Assembly (NCBI RefSeq): GCF_044904665.1
Contig: NZ_JADIKM010000003.1
Coordinates: 835,273 to 899,272, forward strand
Direction of reading: 5' to 3'
Source: Dyella_A ginsengisoli
GTDB lineage: Bacteria; Pseudomonadota; Gammaproteobacteria; Xanthomonadales; Rhodanobacteraceae
Length of the DNA stretch: 64,000 nucleotides
A model generated the notes under the pieces. That model was not told the origin of the DNA. It ran no database searches and saw only the letters and a program-made list of their open reading frames with translations. Made by a program: the position numbers and the translations under genes. Of this stretch, positions 46,122 through 55,132 are shown in pieces; position 1 is the stretch's first letter; the number at the start of each line of letters is the position of its first letter.

Positions 46122-47627
46122 TCAGGACACCTCCCGCGGCAGGCGCAGTTCCATGCGCAGTCCGCCCAGCGGCGAGACCGCGGCGGCGAGCGTGCCGCCG
46201 TGCGCCACGGCAATGCGCTGCGCGATGGCCAGCCCGAGTCCGCTGCCGCCGCGTGCGCGATTGCGCGAATGCTCGCCGCGGTACAGCGGCTCGAACAATC
46301 GCGACAGGTCTGCCGCCGGCACGCCGGGCGGCGTGTCGTCCACGCGCAGGCAGGCCTGGTCGCCATCGGCAAACACGGACGCCTCCACCCGACCGCCGCG
46401 ATCGCTGTAGCGCAGGCTGTTGCCGAGCAGGTTGTCGATCAGCTGGCGCAGGCGATCGGCGTCGCCGTGCACGGGCAATGAATCTCCGCTGCAGGTCAGT
46501 GTGAGCCCCGCATCGCGTGCCGCATCTGTGAGGCGCGCGCAGCCGTCCGCCAGCAGCGCCGCGAGATCCAGCGAGCGCGGGCGATAGCTGAGCGAACCGG
46601 CATCGGCCATCGACCACTGGTGCAGGTCATCGATCAGCCGATCCAGCCGCATCACCTCCTCGTGCAGCGACTGCAGTCCCCTGGCATCAAGCGTGCGCAC
46701 GCCGTCGCGCATCGCCTCCAGCTCGCCGCGCACGATCGCCAGCGGCGTGCGCAGCTCGTGCGAGATATCAGCCATCCAGCGCTGGCGGGCACTCTCGTGC
46801 GCCTGCAACGCCGCGCTCAAGCGGTTCACGTGGCGCACCAGGTCGCCGAGTTCGTCGTGGCGATCGCTGGCCAGCTGCACGCCGTAGTGACCGTCCGACA
46901 GCCGCCGCGCCGCGTCCTCCACGGCGCGCAGCGGCGCCAGCAGATGCCGCGCGAAAAACCACGCCACCGCCATCGCCAGCACCAGCAGTGCGATCGCCAG
47001 TTCTGCCATGCCGCGCACCTGCGCCGCCAGGAAGGCGGTGTCGCGGCGGTCCACCGGACGAGTCAGCGGACGCAGCGCCAGCCAGCCGACGACAGCACCA
47101 TCGCGACGCAGCGGACGCTCCATCGCATCGGCTGGCGGCGCTTCGCCGGCGATCACTTGGTGCGTGGCATCCAGCAGCGACACGCGCGGCGGCAGCGGCA
47201 GCGGCGGCGGGACATGCGCCTGCGGAGCCGGGGGCGGCGGCGGTGGAGGCGGCGGAGCGGGCGGAAGCGGTGGCAGCGGCGGCTCCGGCGGCTCGGCATC
47301 CGCCGGTACCGCGCGGGGCGGGCGATGATCGAGCGTCTCGTGCAGCAGCGCATCCCACGCCTGGCGATCGCGCAGGCCGTCGAAGCCGCGGCCGGCGTCC
47401 TCGCGCTGGCCCAGCGCCTGCGCCAGCGGATCGAGGCGCGACAGATCCAGCGCGTTGACGTAATCGACAAAGCCGCTGCGCAGGTTGCGCACGGTCAGCG
47501 CGCCCATCGCCAGCAGCGACAGGCCGATCGCCATCGCCAGCAGCAGGAACAGCTTGTGCGCCACGCGCAGGCGCAGGCCCGTTCGCGGCGGGACGGCAGC
47601 GGGCGCGGAGGAAGGGGTGCGAACCAT
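46122..47627 (-). CDS. Sensor histidine kinase with proline-rich periplasmic domain, BaeS-like
   Basis: A 501-residue kinase. Membrane helix 1 is about 26-47, helix 2 about 206-226, then a HAMP linker, the phospho-acceptor His290 in SHELRTP, and an ATPase domain with the DNLLGNSLRYS N-box and the GSGLGLAIAQRI G-box. The periplasmic domain contains, at residues 103-147, 27 prolines in 45 residues, including a run of nine. The domain arrangement is BaeS-like. A divergent proline-rich Spy-like protein lies next door; E. coli BaeRS controls spy. Confidence 0.9.
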   Translation of the reverse strand: MVRTPSSAPAAVPPRTGLRLRVAHKLFLLLAMAIGLSLLAMGALTVRNLRSGFVDYVNALDLSRLDPLAQALGQREDAGRGFDGLRDRQAWDALLHETLDHRPPRAVPADAEPPEPPLPPLPPAPPPPPPPPPAPQAHVPPPLPLPPRVSLLDATHQVIAGEAPPADAMERPLRRDGAVVGWLALRPLTRPVDRRDTAFLAAQVRGMAELAIALLVLAMAVAWFFARHLLAPLRAVEDAARRLSDGHYGVQLASDRHDELGDLVRHVNRLSAALQAHESARQRWMADISHELRTPLAIVRGELEAMRDGVRTLDARGLQSLHEEVMRLDRLIDDLHQWSMADAGSLSYRPRSLDLAALLADGCARLTDAARDAGLTLTCSGDSLPVHGDADRLRQLIDNLLGNSLRYSDRGGRVEASVFADGDQACLRVDDTPPGVPAADLSRLFEPLYRGEHSRNRARGGSGLGLAIAQRIAVAHGGTLAAAVSPLGGLRMELRLPREVS

Positions 47628-47748
47628 GGGCCACGAGCATAGCCGCGGCGCGCGGCCCTCGCGTCCTCAATCCCTGCATATTCCCTGCGATGTTGCAGGT
47701 CATCGTGAGTGGCGTCGGATTCCGCCGGCCACGCAAGGAGATCACCGC

Positions 47749-48240
47749 ATGACCCGCCGCACCCTCACCACCCGCCTCATCGCCACCCTGGTCGGTCTCA
47801 CCGTCGCCGGCAGCGCAATGGCCCAACGCGCCACGCCGATGGTCGACACGCCGCTGTTCGCGCACGGCCAGCATCACTGGATTGTCGACGGCATCCCGCC
47901 GCTGCCGCCCGGCTGCCTGCACGACATGCCCTCCCCGCCGCCGCATCCGGTCCTGCCGGACTTCACCAAGGACACCCGCTGGCAGACCACACTGGGCATC
48001 AGCGCCGCGCAGGCAGCGCAGGTGCAGCAGGCGCTCGAGCAACAGGCCCGGCAACGGCAGAAGTTCGACGAGCAACGCCGCAGTCAGGACGCCGCCAGCT
48101 GCGAGCAGATCCGCAGCGTCATCGGCGACAAGGCCATGGCCAAATGGGCCGAAGCCAGCCCCGTCCCGCCCCCGCCGCCGCGCCCGCCGATGCCGCCCGC
48201 GCCGCCGGCTCCTCCCACCCTGCCGGTCGACGCGCAGTAA
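47749..48240 (+). CDS. Spy/CpxP-like periplasmic protein with proline-rich ends
   Basis: A 163-residue protein with a signal peptide (LIATLVGLTVAGSAMAQ). The centre (KDTRWQTTLGISAAQAAQVQQAL, then KFDEQRRSQDAA) resembles the LTxxQ-type helical repeats of Spy/CpxP/ZraP periplasmic chaperones. Both flanks are proline-rich (DGIPPLPPG, then SPVPPPPPRPPMPPAPPAPP at the C-terminus). It is divergent from the sensor kinase with about 120 bp between. A strong AAGGAG precedes the ATG. A chaperone or stress-sensing role is inferred. Confidence 0.75.
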   Translation: MTRRTLTTRLIATLVGLTVAGSAMAQRATPMVDTPLFAHGQHHWIVDGIPPLPPGCLHDMPSPPPHPVLPDFTKDTRWQTTLGISAAQAAQVQQALEQQARQRQKFDEQRRSQDAASCEQIRSVIGDKAMAKWAEASPVPPPPPRPPMPPAPPAPPTLPVDAQ

Positions 48241-48250
48241 GCATCCAGTA

Positions 48251-48390
48251 AAACCCCTCTCCCCGCGGGAGAGGGGTTGGGGTGAGGGTGCGAAACGAAG
48301 CGGTACAGGCCCATCGTTCCCGGTCGGAAATCGGGCGCGTGCCGCACCCTCATCCGTCGCTGCGCGCCACCTTCTCCCGGTGGGAGAAGG
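48251..48390. repeat. 140-bp repeat, copy 1
   Basis: Begins with the hairpin CCCCTCTCCCCGCGGGAGAGGGG, continues GTTGGGGTGAGGG, and ends with CCCTCATCCGTCGCTGCGCGCC and CTTCTCCCGGTGGGAGAAGG. Both ends are hairpins. Copies follow at 48513 and 50750. This is a dispersed element of the kind often seen in Xanthomonadaceae intergenic DNA. Confidence 0.8.
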
Positions 48391-48439
48391 AACGGCTCTA
48401 CGCAGGGTTGCTCACTGCGGGCACCGCCCCGTCCGCGCT

Positions 48440-48479
48440 GAGCGTCGCCGGCGGCACGCCGGCGAAATCAAAGCGCCGC
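48440..48479. repeat. 40-bp GC hairpin repeat, copy 1
   Basis: GAGCGTCGCCGGCGGCACGCC followed by GGCGAAATCAAAGCGCCGC. A 38/40 match is found at 50906-50945, in each case some 25-50 bases after a 140-bp repeat copy. The palindrome GCCGGCGGCACGCCGGCG is its core. Confidence 0.6.
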
Positions 48480-48512
48480 AGAGCCGATGACCGGCGCGAA
48501 CTCCCAGATCGC

Positions 48513-48652
48513 AAAGCCCCTCTCCCCGCGGGAGAGGGGTTGGGGTGAGGGTTCGGAACGAAGCGGCGGGCTCATCGTTCCCGATCGGCAATCGCGCGCA
48601 CCCCACACCCTCATCCGTCGCTGCGCGCCACCTTCCCCCGACGGGAGAAGGG
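48513..48652. repeat. 140-bp repeat, copy 2
   Basis: Second copy, same order of hairpin, GTTGGGGTGAGGG and closing hairpin. The internal part is also conserved (CGGAACGAAGCGG and CATCGTTCCCGATCGG) with copy 1, so the whole unit was copied and not only its ends. Confidence 0.8.
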
Positions 48653-48823
48653 AAAACCGCGCCCCGTCCTGCGCAACGCCATGAATCGCCCATCTCGCTT
48701 GTGACCCACCCCGCCGCGCGGGATACTGCGCCGCCCGCGTGCACCCCACACGCATCCGTGCCATCGACGCCGTCCCCGCGCCCGCCGCTGGCTTGTGTCT
48801 GCCGCTTTCCGCCGAGCCGCCCC

Positions 48824-50281
48824 GTGAGCCAGCCCACCGCGGAAACTGCCGCGCCCGTCTCGACGGAGCCGGTGTTTCCCGACTACCGCATCACTTCGCT
48901 GATCGTGGCGTGCGCGATCTTCATGGAGCAGATGGACGCCACCGTGCTGGCCACGGCGCTGCCCACCATGGCGCGGGATTTCCACGTCGGCGCGCCGGCC
49001 ATGAGCATCGCCATGACCAGCTACCTGCTGGCGCTGGCGATCCTCATTCCGGCCAGCGGCGCGGTGGCCGAACGTTTCGGCACCACGCGCGTGTTCGCGG
49101 CATCCATCGGCGCGTTCCTGCTCGGCTCGATCGCCTGCTCGCTGGCACCGAACCTGCCCGCCATGGTGGCCGCGCGCCTGCTGCAGGGTGCCGGTGGCGC
49201 GATGATGGCGCCGATCGGCCGGCTGATCCTGCTCAGCACCATCGAGCGCAAGCACCTGGTGTCGGCGATGTCGTGGTCGCTGGTGCCGGCGTTTCTCGGC
49301 CCGCTCACCGGGCCGCCGCTGGGCGGGCTGATCGTCACCTACCTCAGCTGGCGCTGGATCTTCTACATCAACCTGCCGATCGGCGTGCTGGGCTACTGGC
49401 TGGTGAAGCGCTTCATCGCGACGATCCCGCCTGCCGCCGCACCACCGCGCTTCGATCTGGGCGGCTTTGCGTTGTGCGGCGTCGGGCTGGGCGGCCTGCT
49501 GTTCGGGCTGGAGCTGATCGGCCAGAGCGCCGACCTGCCGGTGGCGCTCGGCCTGCTGCTGGTCGGTGCGGGCGCCTCGCTCGCCTATCTGTGGCACGAG
49601 CGGCGCCGGCGCGATCCGCTGCTCGATCTTTCGCTTCTGCGCATCGACTCATTCCGCCTCTCGGTCATCGGCGGCTCGCTGATGCGCATCACCCAGGGCG
49701 CGCAGCCGTTCCTGCTGCCGCTGATGTTCCAGATCGGCTTCGGCTTTTCCGCCGTGCGCAGCGGCCAGCTGATCCTCGCCACCGCGCTGGGTGCCCTGCT
49801 CACCCGCTCGTTCACGCCGCGCCTGCTGCAGCTGGTCGGCTTTCGCAACGGCATGCTCTACAACGGCGTGCTGAGCAGCCTGGGCTATGCGGTGTGCGCG
49901 TTCTTCCGGCCGCACTGGCCGTTCGCGCTGATGTTCGTCCTGCTGATGGCCTGCGGCGCGTTCATGTCGTTCCAGTTCGCCGCCTACAACACGGTTGCCT
50001 ACGAAGGCGTGCCGCGCGAGCGGCTCGGTGCCTCCAACAGCCTGTACAGCACTCTGCAGCAGCTGATGCTCTCGTTCGGCATCTGCGCCGGCGCCCTGCT
50101 GCTGAAGCTGGCGATGGGCGTGGGCGGGCACGCTCAGCCGCGGGTGATGGACTTCTCCTTCGCCTTCATCGCGGTGACCGTGGTGTCGCTCAGCTCCACC
50201 GTGTGGCACCTGCGCTTCGCTCCCGACGCGGGCCACGAGCTGAGCGGACACCGGCCGCGGCCGCTCAGTCCGCGGCCGTGA
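48824..50281 (+). CDS. MFS exporter, EmrB/QacA (DHA2) type
   Basis: A 485-residue major facilitator with about 14 predicted helices. The N-terminal helix has MEQMDATVLATALPTMARDF, the DHA2 signature that binds D and the antiporter motif C-like GPLTGPPLGGLIV is in helix 5. Such proteins export drugs or fatty-acid-like compounds by proton antiport. The start is taken as the GTG at 48824; later starts would trim the cytoplasmic lead only. The stop overlaps the convergent AhpD-like gene by 17 bases. Confidence 0.88.
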   Translation: MSQPTAETAAPVSTEPVFPDYRITSLIVACAIFMEQMDATVLATALPTMARDFHVGAPAMSIAMTSYLLALAILIPASGAVAERFGTTRVFAASIGAFLLGSIACSLAPNLPAMVAARLLQGAGGAMMAPIGRLILLSTIERKHLVSAMSWSLVPAFLGPLTGPPLGGLIVTYLSWRWIFYINLPIGVLGYWLVKRFIATIPPAAAPPRFDLGGFALCGVGLGGLLFGLELIGQSADLPVALGLLLVGAGASLAYLWHERRRRDPLLDLSLLRIDSFRLSVIGGSLMRITQGAQPFLLPLMFQIGFGFSAVRSGQLILATALGALLTRSFTPRLLQLVGFRNGMLYNGVLSSLGYAVCAFFRPHWPFALMFVLLMACGAFMSFQFAAYNTVAYEGVPRERLGASNSLYSTLQQLMLSFGICAGALLLKLAMGVGGHAQPRVMDFSFAFIAVTVVSLSSTVWHLRFAPDAGHELSGHRPRPLSPRP

Positions 50282-50615
50282 ACTCCTCGTAGGCGCGCAC
50301 GGCGTCGGCCGCATACATCAGCGACGGCCCGCCGCCCATGTACACCGCCACCGCCAGCGTCTCCATCAGCTTGGCGCGCTCCACGCCCAGCCGGGCCAGC
50401 GCCTTGGTGTGGAAGCCGATGCAGCCGTCGCAGTGCGTGGCCACGCCGATGGCCAGCGCCATCAGCTCCTTGTCGATCGCCGACAGCGCGCCGGCTTCCA
50501 TGGCGCTCTTGGACATCGCCGAAAAGCCGGCCATGGTGCCGGGCGCCTCGGCGCGAATCCTGGCGATCGACTGATTCAGATCGTGGGTGATCTGCTTGTA
50601 CGACTTGCTCGACAC
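50265..50615 (-). CDS. Carboxymuconolactone decarboxylase/AhpD-like protein
   Basis: A 116-residue all-helical protein with the AhpD active-site motif HCDGCIGFH (CxxC plus His) and a preceding conserved glutamate in KELMALAIG. Such proteins are peroxidase reductases or have unknown redox roles. Start is the GTG at 50613-50615 with AAGGAG upstream. Its 3' end overlaps the 3' end of the MFS gene on the other strand. Confidence 0.88.
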   Translation of the reverse strand: MSSKSYKQITHDLNQSIARIRAEAPGTMAGFSAMSKSAMEAGALSAIDKELMALAIGVATHCDGCIGFHTKALARLGVERAKLMETLAVAVYMGGGPSLMYAADAVRAYEEFTAAD

Positions 50616-50749
50616 AACCGCTCTCCTTGGGTGGGTGCAATGCCGGATCCGCCACGCTCTCGGGCGATACCGTGCATCCACATTCTGGAGCGTTCGCCGA
50701 CCGGCCGTACTGACCCGGATCAGGCGATACGTCGCGCGGCAACGGGGTG

Positions 50750-50881
50750 AAAAAACCTCTCTGGCCGGGAGAGAGGCTGGGGTGAAGGGTTGGGGTGAGG
50801 GTCCGCAGCAAGGCGAGTCACCGCGCTACGCAGCGCACCCTCATCCGTCGCTGCGCGCCACCTTCTCCCGGCGGGAGAAGG
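50750..50881. repeat. 140-bp repeat, copy 3
   Basis: A shorter third copy, with a variant opening hairpin (CCTCTCTGGCCGGGAGAGAGG), GGTTGGGGTGAGGG and the same closing CATCCGTCGCTGCGCGCC plus CTTCTCCCGGCGGGAGAAGG. Confidence 0.75.
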
Positions 50882-50905
50882 ACTACCCCTCGAACCGTTC
50901 GCACC

Positions 50906-50945
50906 GAGCGTAGCCGGCGGCACGCCGGCGAAGTCGAAGCGCCGC
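50906..50945. repeat. 40-bp GC hairpin repeat, copy 2
   Basis: Second copy of the 48440 repeat: GAGCGTAGCCGGCGGCACGCC then GGCGAAGTCGAAGCGCCGC, just after the third 140-bp repeat. Confidence 0.6.
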
Positions 50946-50970
50946 CGCTACGCGCCGATCGCGATCGACC

Positions 50971-51555
50971 TCACGACTCCCGCCCAGCCAGCACCCGCTC
51001 GATGCGCCGATCCGGCACCAGCCACAGCAGCGCCGCCAGCGCGTAGAACAATTGCGACAGCCAAGCCGCCCAGAACGACGCCGCGATCCCCGCCGCATAG
51101 ATCACCGGCGACAGCTTGCCCTTCCAGTCGCCGCCCACCGCGCGCGCCAGCGGCGAGTCCTCGCCCTGCGAGCGGATGATCGATCGCTGCAGCAGCCAGT
51201 ACGCCACTGCCGCCATCAGCAGCACCACGCCGTACAGCGCCGACGGCCCCTGCGAGAAGTGGTTTTCGCCCATCCACCCGGTAGCGAACGGCAGCAGCGA
51301 CAACCAGAACAGCAGGTGCAGGTTCGCCCACAGGATGCCGCCGCTCACCCGGTGCGCCAGGTGCAGCATGTGGTGGTGGTTGTTCCAGTAGATACCCACG
51401 TAGACGAAGCTCAGCACGTAGCTCAGGAACACCGGCAGCAGCGGCCAAAGCGCCGCCATCGTCTCGCCGTGCGGCACCTTCATCTCCAGCACCATGATGG
51501 TGATGATGATGGCGAGCACGCCATCGCTGAATGCCTCGAGTCGGGTCTTGCCCAT
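50971..51555 (-). CDS. TMEM175-family channel protein (DUF1211)
   Basis: A 194-residue membrane protein with six predicted helices. It carries the family selectivity motif FSDGVLAIIIT at the start of helix 1 (RLEAFSDGVLAI). Prokaryotic TMEM175 proteins form K+ channels. The ATG at 51553-51555 gives the family N-terminus MGKTRLEAFSDG; the open frame before it is not family-like. A role in potassium or proton leak is inferred. Confidence 0.88.
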   Translation of the reverse strand: MGKTRLEAFSDGVLAIIITIMVLEMKVPHGETMAALWPLLPVFLSYVLSFVYVGIYWNNHHHMLHLAHRVSGGILWANLHLLFWLSLLPFATGWMGENHFSQGPSALYGVVLLMAAVAYWLLQRSIIRSQGEDSPLARAVGGDWKGKLSPVIYAAGIAASFWAAWLSQLFYALAALLWLVPDRRIERVLAGRES

Positions 51556-51633
51556 GGGTGCCTGCGCCGGTGAGTAAGGTGTGGCGCCAGTATCCACGCC
51601 ATGGCGTCCGTCGGCACCCGTCGCCAAGGGAGC

Positions 51634-52842
51634 TCACTCGTGCCGCAGCGCCTCGATCGGGTCGAGCCGTGCCGCACGCCGCGCCGGAAAGTAGCCGAAC
51701 ACCACGCCGATCAGCGCCGAGAACGCGAACGCCAGCAGGTTGATCGGCAGGCCGAACAGGTACGGCACCAGCAGCACGCGCGCCAGCACGATCGAGCCGA
51801 CCGTCGCCAGCAGCACGCCGAGCAGGCCGCCGATGGATGACAGCACCACCGCCTCGATCAGGAACTGCAGCAGCACCTCGCGCTCCAGCGCGCCCACGGC
51901 AAGGCGGATGCCGATCTCGCGGGTGCGCTCGGTTACCGACACCAGCATGATGTTCATGATCCCCACGCCGCCCACCAGCAGGCTCACCGCCGCCACCGCG
52001 CCCAGCAGCAGGGTGAGCACGCGGGTGGTGCTGGAGAGCATGTCGGCGATCTCGCGCGTGTCGAGCACGTTGAAGTCGTCTTCCTGGCCCAGCGCGATAT
52101 GCCGGCGCTCGCGCAGCAGCGCCTCGATGCGCTGCTTGGCCCGCGCGGTGGAGGCGCCCTGCTGCACCGACACCAGCAGCATGCCTACGTCCTGGTTGCC
52201 GGCGAGGCGACGCTGCACGGTGCGCAGCGGCATCACGATCACGTCGTCCTGGTCGCGTCCCATCGAGGACTGCCCCTTCGCCGCCAGCAGGCCGATCACT
52301 TCGCAGGCGAATTGCTTGACGCGGATCGCGCTGCCCACCGGGTTCTCGCTGCCGAACAGCTTGCTGCGGGTGGTTTCCCCGAGCACGCACACCGCCTTGC
52401 CGGCCTGCAGCTCGCCATCGAGGAACGCCCGTCCGGCGGCGAGCTTCCAACTTCCTGCGCTGAAGTACGCATTGGTGGTGCCCACCACGCTGGTGGACCA
52501 GTTGCTGGCCAGGTGCACCACCGTCACCGTGCGCGACACCACCGGCGCCACGCTGCTGAGCTCGCCCACCTGGCTTTCGATGGCGCTGGCGTCGGCCAGC
52601 CGGAACGCCGCTGCACCCGCGGTATCGCGAGTAGGACCCAGCCGCTGGCCCGGGCGCACCATCAGCAGGTTGCTGCCCAGGCTGGAGATCTGCGCGGACA
52701 CCGCGGCCGTGGCGCCGTTACCCAGCGTCACCATGGTGATCACCGCGGCCACGCCGATCAGGATGCCGAGCACGGTGAGGAAGCTCCGCGTGAGGTTGCG
52801 GCGGATCTCCTTCAACGCCAGCAGCAGCGTGTTCCAGAACAT
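51634..52842 (-). CDS. MacB-like ABC transporter permease (FtsX type)
   Basis: A 402-residue permease. Membrane helix 1 is near the start (ALKEIRRNLTRSFLTVLGILIGVAAVIT), a large periplasmic domain (MacB_PCD) follows to about 280, and three more helices end the protein (EIGIRLAVGA). It is the separate permease half of MacB, with the ATPase encoded directly before it. With the MacA-like adaptor two genes upstream it forms a tripartite exporter. Confidence 0.9.
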   Translation of the reverse strand: MFWNTLLLALKEIRRNLTRSFLTVLGILIGVAAVITMVTLGNGATAAVSAQISSLGSNLLMVRPGQRLGPTRDTAGAAAFRLADASAIESQVGELSSVAPVVSRTVTVVHLASNWSTSVVGTTNAYFSAGSWKLAAGRAFLDGELQAGKAVCVLGETTRSKLFGSENPVGSAIRVKQFACEVIGLLAAKGQSSMGRDQDDVIVMPLRTVQRRLAGNQDVGMLLVSVQQGASTARAKQRIEALLRERRHIALGQEDDFNVLDTREIADMLSSTTRVLTLLLGAVAAVSLLVGGVGIMNIMLVSVTERTREIGIRLAVGALEREVLLQFLIEAVVLSSIGGLLGVLLATVGSIVLARVLLVPYLFGLPINLLAFAFSALIGVVFGYFPARRAARLDPIEALRHE

Positions 52843-53561
52843 CAGGCCGCCACCGCCTGGCGCGTATCGCTCTCCACCCGTCCGTCGACGAAGCGCACCA
52901 CGCGCCGCGCGTAGGCGGCCATGTCCGGCTCGTGGGTCACCATCAGCACGGTGATGCCGCGGTCGCGGTTGAGCGCCACGATCAGGTCCATGATCTCGCG
53001 GCTGCGCAGCGTGTCGAGATTGCCGGTGGGTTCGTCGGCCAGCAGCACCGACGGATGCGTGACGATGGCGCGGGCGATCGCCGCGCGTTGCTGCTGGCCG
53101 CCGGACAGCGCTGCCGGCGCGTGGTGCTCCCAGCCGGTCAGCCCCACCGCGGCCAGCGCCTCACGCGCCGCGGCGTGGCGCGCGGCCGGCGGCTCGCCGC
53201 GATACAGCAACGGCAGCTCCACGTTCTCCAGTGCCGAGGTGCGCCCAAGCAGGTTGTAGCCCTGAAACACGAAGCCCAGGTAATGCCGCCGCAGCAGCGC
53301 CCGCTGGTTGCGCGTGAGCGTCTCCACCGCCGTGCCGCGAAAGCGGTAGCTGCCGGTGGTCGGCACGTCGAGACAGCCGAGGATGTTCATCGCGGTGGAC
53401 TTGCCCGAGCCGCTCGGCCCCATGATCGCCACGAACTCGCCCTGCTCCACCACCAAGTCGACGCCGCGCAGCGCCTGCAGCGCCACCGCGCCCTGGCCGT
53501 AAGTCTTGGTGACGCCGACCAGCTCGATCAGCGGTGGCGCGGCGCCAGCGGTCGCGCTCAC
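52842..53561 (-). CDS. MacB-like ABC transporter ATPase
   Basis: A 239-residue ATPase of the MacB/LolD type. Walker A GPSGSGKST, the Q-loop FQGYNLL, the signature LSGGQQQR and Walker B LLADEPTGNLD are intact. The GTG start at 53559-53561 overlaps the adaptor stop (GTGA). Its stop overlaps the permease start by one base. Confidence 0.92.
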   Translation of the reverse strand: MSATAGAAPPLIELVGVTKTYGQGAVALQALRGVDLVVEQGEFVAIMGPSGSGKSTAMNILGCLDVPTTGSYRFRGTAVETLTRNQRALLRRHYLGFVFQGYNLLGRTSALENVELPLLYRGEPPAARHAAAREALAAVGLTGWEHHAPAALSGGQQQRAAIARAIVTHPSVLLADEPTGNLDTLRSREIMDLIVALNRDRGITVLMVTHEPDMAAYARRVVRFVDGRVESDTRQAVAA

Positions 53562-54955
53562 GGCGCACCGCCGAGGCTCTCGGTGATCACCCGCATGCCC
53601 GGCTGCAGCGCGTCGCTGGCCACTTCGCTGAGCTGGCCGTTGCTGGCCCCCAACGTCACCGGCACCGCCACTGGCTGCCCGTCGCGCAGCACCCACACCT
53701 GCCGCGCCTTGCCGTTGCCGCCGGCGGCGGGGCGGCTGGCGCCGTGCGGCGGCCGTGGCATCAGCTTGCTCACCAGCCCACCGGACGGCGCAGCGTTGGC
53801 TGAGGCGGGGGTAAAGCGCAGCGCCGCGCTCGGCACCAGCAGCACCTGCTTGTGCTCGCTCACCACGATGGCTGCGGTGGCGGTCATGCCCGGACGCAGG
53901 CTGAGGTCGTCGTTGTTCACCGTGAGCACGGTGAGGTAGGACACCACGCCGTCCTTGGTCTGCGAGCCGAAGCCCACGCGCCGCACCTGCGCCGGATACT
54001 CGCGCCCCGCGTACGCGTCCACGGTGAAGGTGGCGCGCTGGCCGTCGCGCACCAGGCCCACGTCGGCTTCGTCCACGTCCACCTGCAGCTCCATCTTGGA
54101 CAGGTCTTCGGCCAGCGTGAACAGCACCGGCGCCTGCAGCGAGGCGGCCACGGTCTGGCCCGGCTCGATCGAACGGGTCAGCACCACGCCGTCGATCGGC
54201 GAGCGGATCGAGGCCTTGGCGAGGTTGGTCTCGCCGGTGCTCAGCGCCGCCTGCGCCTGCGCCACCGCGGCCTGCGCGCTGGCCTGCGCCGCCAGCGCCC
54301 GCTGCAGCGCGGCCTGGGCGGTGTCGATATCCACCTGCGCCGGCACCGTGCCGCCGCTGCTGGCGAACATGCGGGTGAGCCGGCTCACCTGCAGCCGCGT
54401 CTCGGTCACCGTGGCGGCGGTCAGCCGCACCTGCGCACGGGCGGCGTCGAGCGCGCCGCGCGCGTTGGCGATCTGGTCCTTGAGGCGCGACACGTCGAGC
54501 TGCGCCAGCACCTGGCCGCGCTTCACCGTGTCGTTCACGTCCACCCGCACCGCTTCCATGATGCCGGACAGCTCGCTGCCCACCTCCACCTGGTTGGTCG
54601 GCTGCAGGTTGCCGGTGGCCGCCACCGTCACCACCAGGTCGCCGCGCGTGACTTCGGCGGTCTGGTAGCGCGGCTGCGCGGCGGCACTGCTGCGCCGGAG
54701 CAGCACGTAGCCCATGCCGGCAAGCACCAGCACGCCCAGCAGCACCAGCAGCCAGCGCAGCGCGCCACGCCAGCGCCGGCCACCGGACGCCGTGCCCAGC
54801 ACGGTCGCCATCGCCGGAGCGCCGGACGACGGTGTCGCCGCGGGCTTGTCCACCGGCGTCACCACGGGCGCATCCCGGCCGTCGAACCGTGCGATCCCCG
54901 CCTCGAAAGCCTCATCGCGACACCCTTTCCTGCGCGGCCGATCGCCCACGTCCAC
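53558..54955 (-). CDS. MacA-like periplasmic adaptor
   Basis: A membrane-fusion protein of up to 465 residues. After a 60-residue N-terminal stretch comes one membrane anchor (about 65-87), then the lipoyl half motif VEVGSELSGIMEAVRVDVND, a long coiled coil rich in alanine and glutamine (about 165-245), the second lipoyl half (ASIRSPIDGVVLTRSIEPGQTV) and beta barrels. It would join the MacB-like pump to an outer-membrane TolC-type channel, which is not here. The start is uncertain: a GTG at 54955 is used, an ATG at 54811 is the nearest in-frame ATG before the anchor. Confidence 0.85.
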   Translation of the reverse strand: MDVGDRPRRKGCRDEAFEAGIARFDGRDAPVVTPVDKPAATPSSGAPAMATVLGTASGGRRWRGALRWLLVLLGVLVLAGMGYVLLRRSSAAAQPRYQTAEVTRGDLVVTVAATGNLQPTNQVEVGSELSGIMEAVRVDVNDTVKRGQVLAQLDVSRLKDQIANARGALDAARAQVRLTAATVTETRLQVSRLTRMFASSGGTVPAQVDIDTAQAALQRALAAQASAQAAVAQAQAALSTGETNLAKASIRSPIDGVVLTRSIEPGQTVAASLQAPVLFTLAEDLSKMELQVDVDEADVGLVRDGQRATFTVDAYAGREYPAQVRRVGFGSQTKDGVVSYLTVLTVNNDDLSLRPGMTATAAIVVSEHKQVLLVPSAALRFTPASANAAPSGGLVSKLMPRPPHGASRPAAGGNGKARQVWVLRDGQPVAVPVTLGASNGQLSEVASDALQPGMRVITESLGGAP

Positions 54956-55132
54956 ACACTAGGGCCGGCCGACACCCCGGGCCTTGACCCCCATCAACGC
55001 GGGAATGCGCGCCTCCGCGCCACGTCAGAACACGGCTTCACGCTTCCGCTCCGATTGACCGGCATCAACACGCCCACGCACCGCAGCCCCTCTCATGGGA
55101 ACGATCCCGCCGCGCGAAGGCCTGCGCCGCCC

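Noticed and set aside
53852..55132. Upstream in-frame extension of the FtsH-like gene
   Set aside because: The extension lies opposite the MacA-like gene and gives low-complexity protein; the FtsH N-terminal helix begins at the ATG at 55133.
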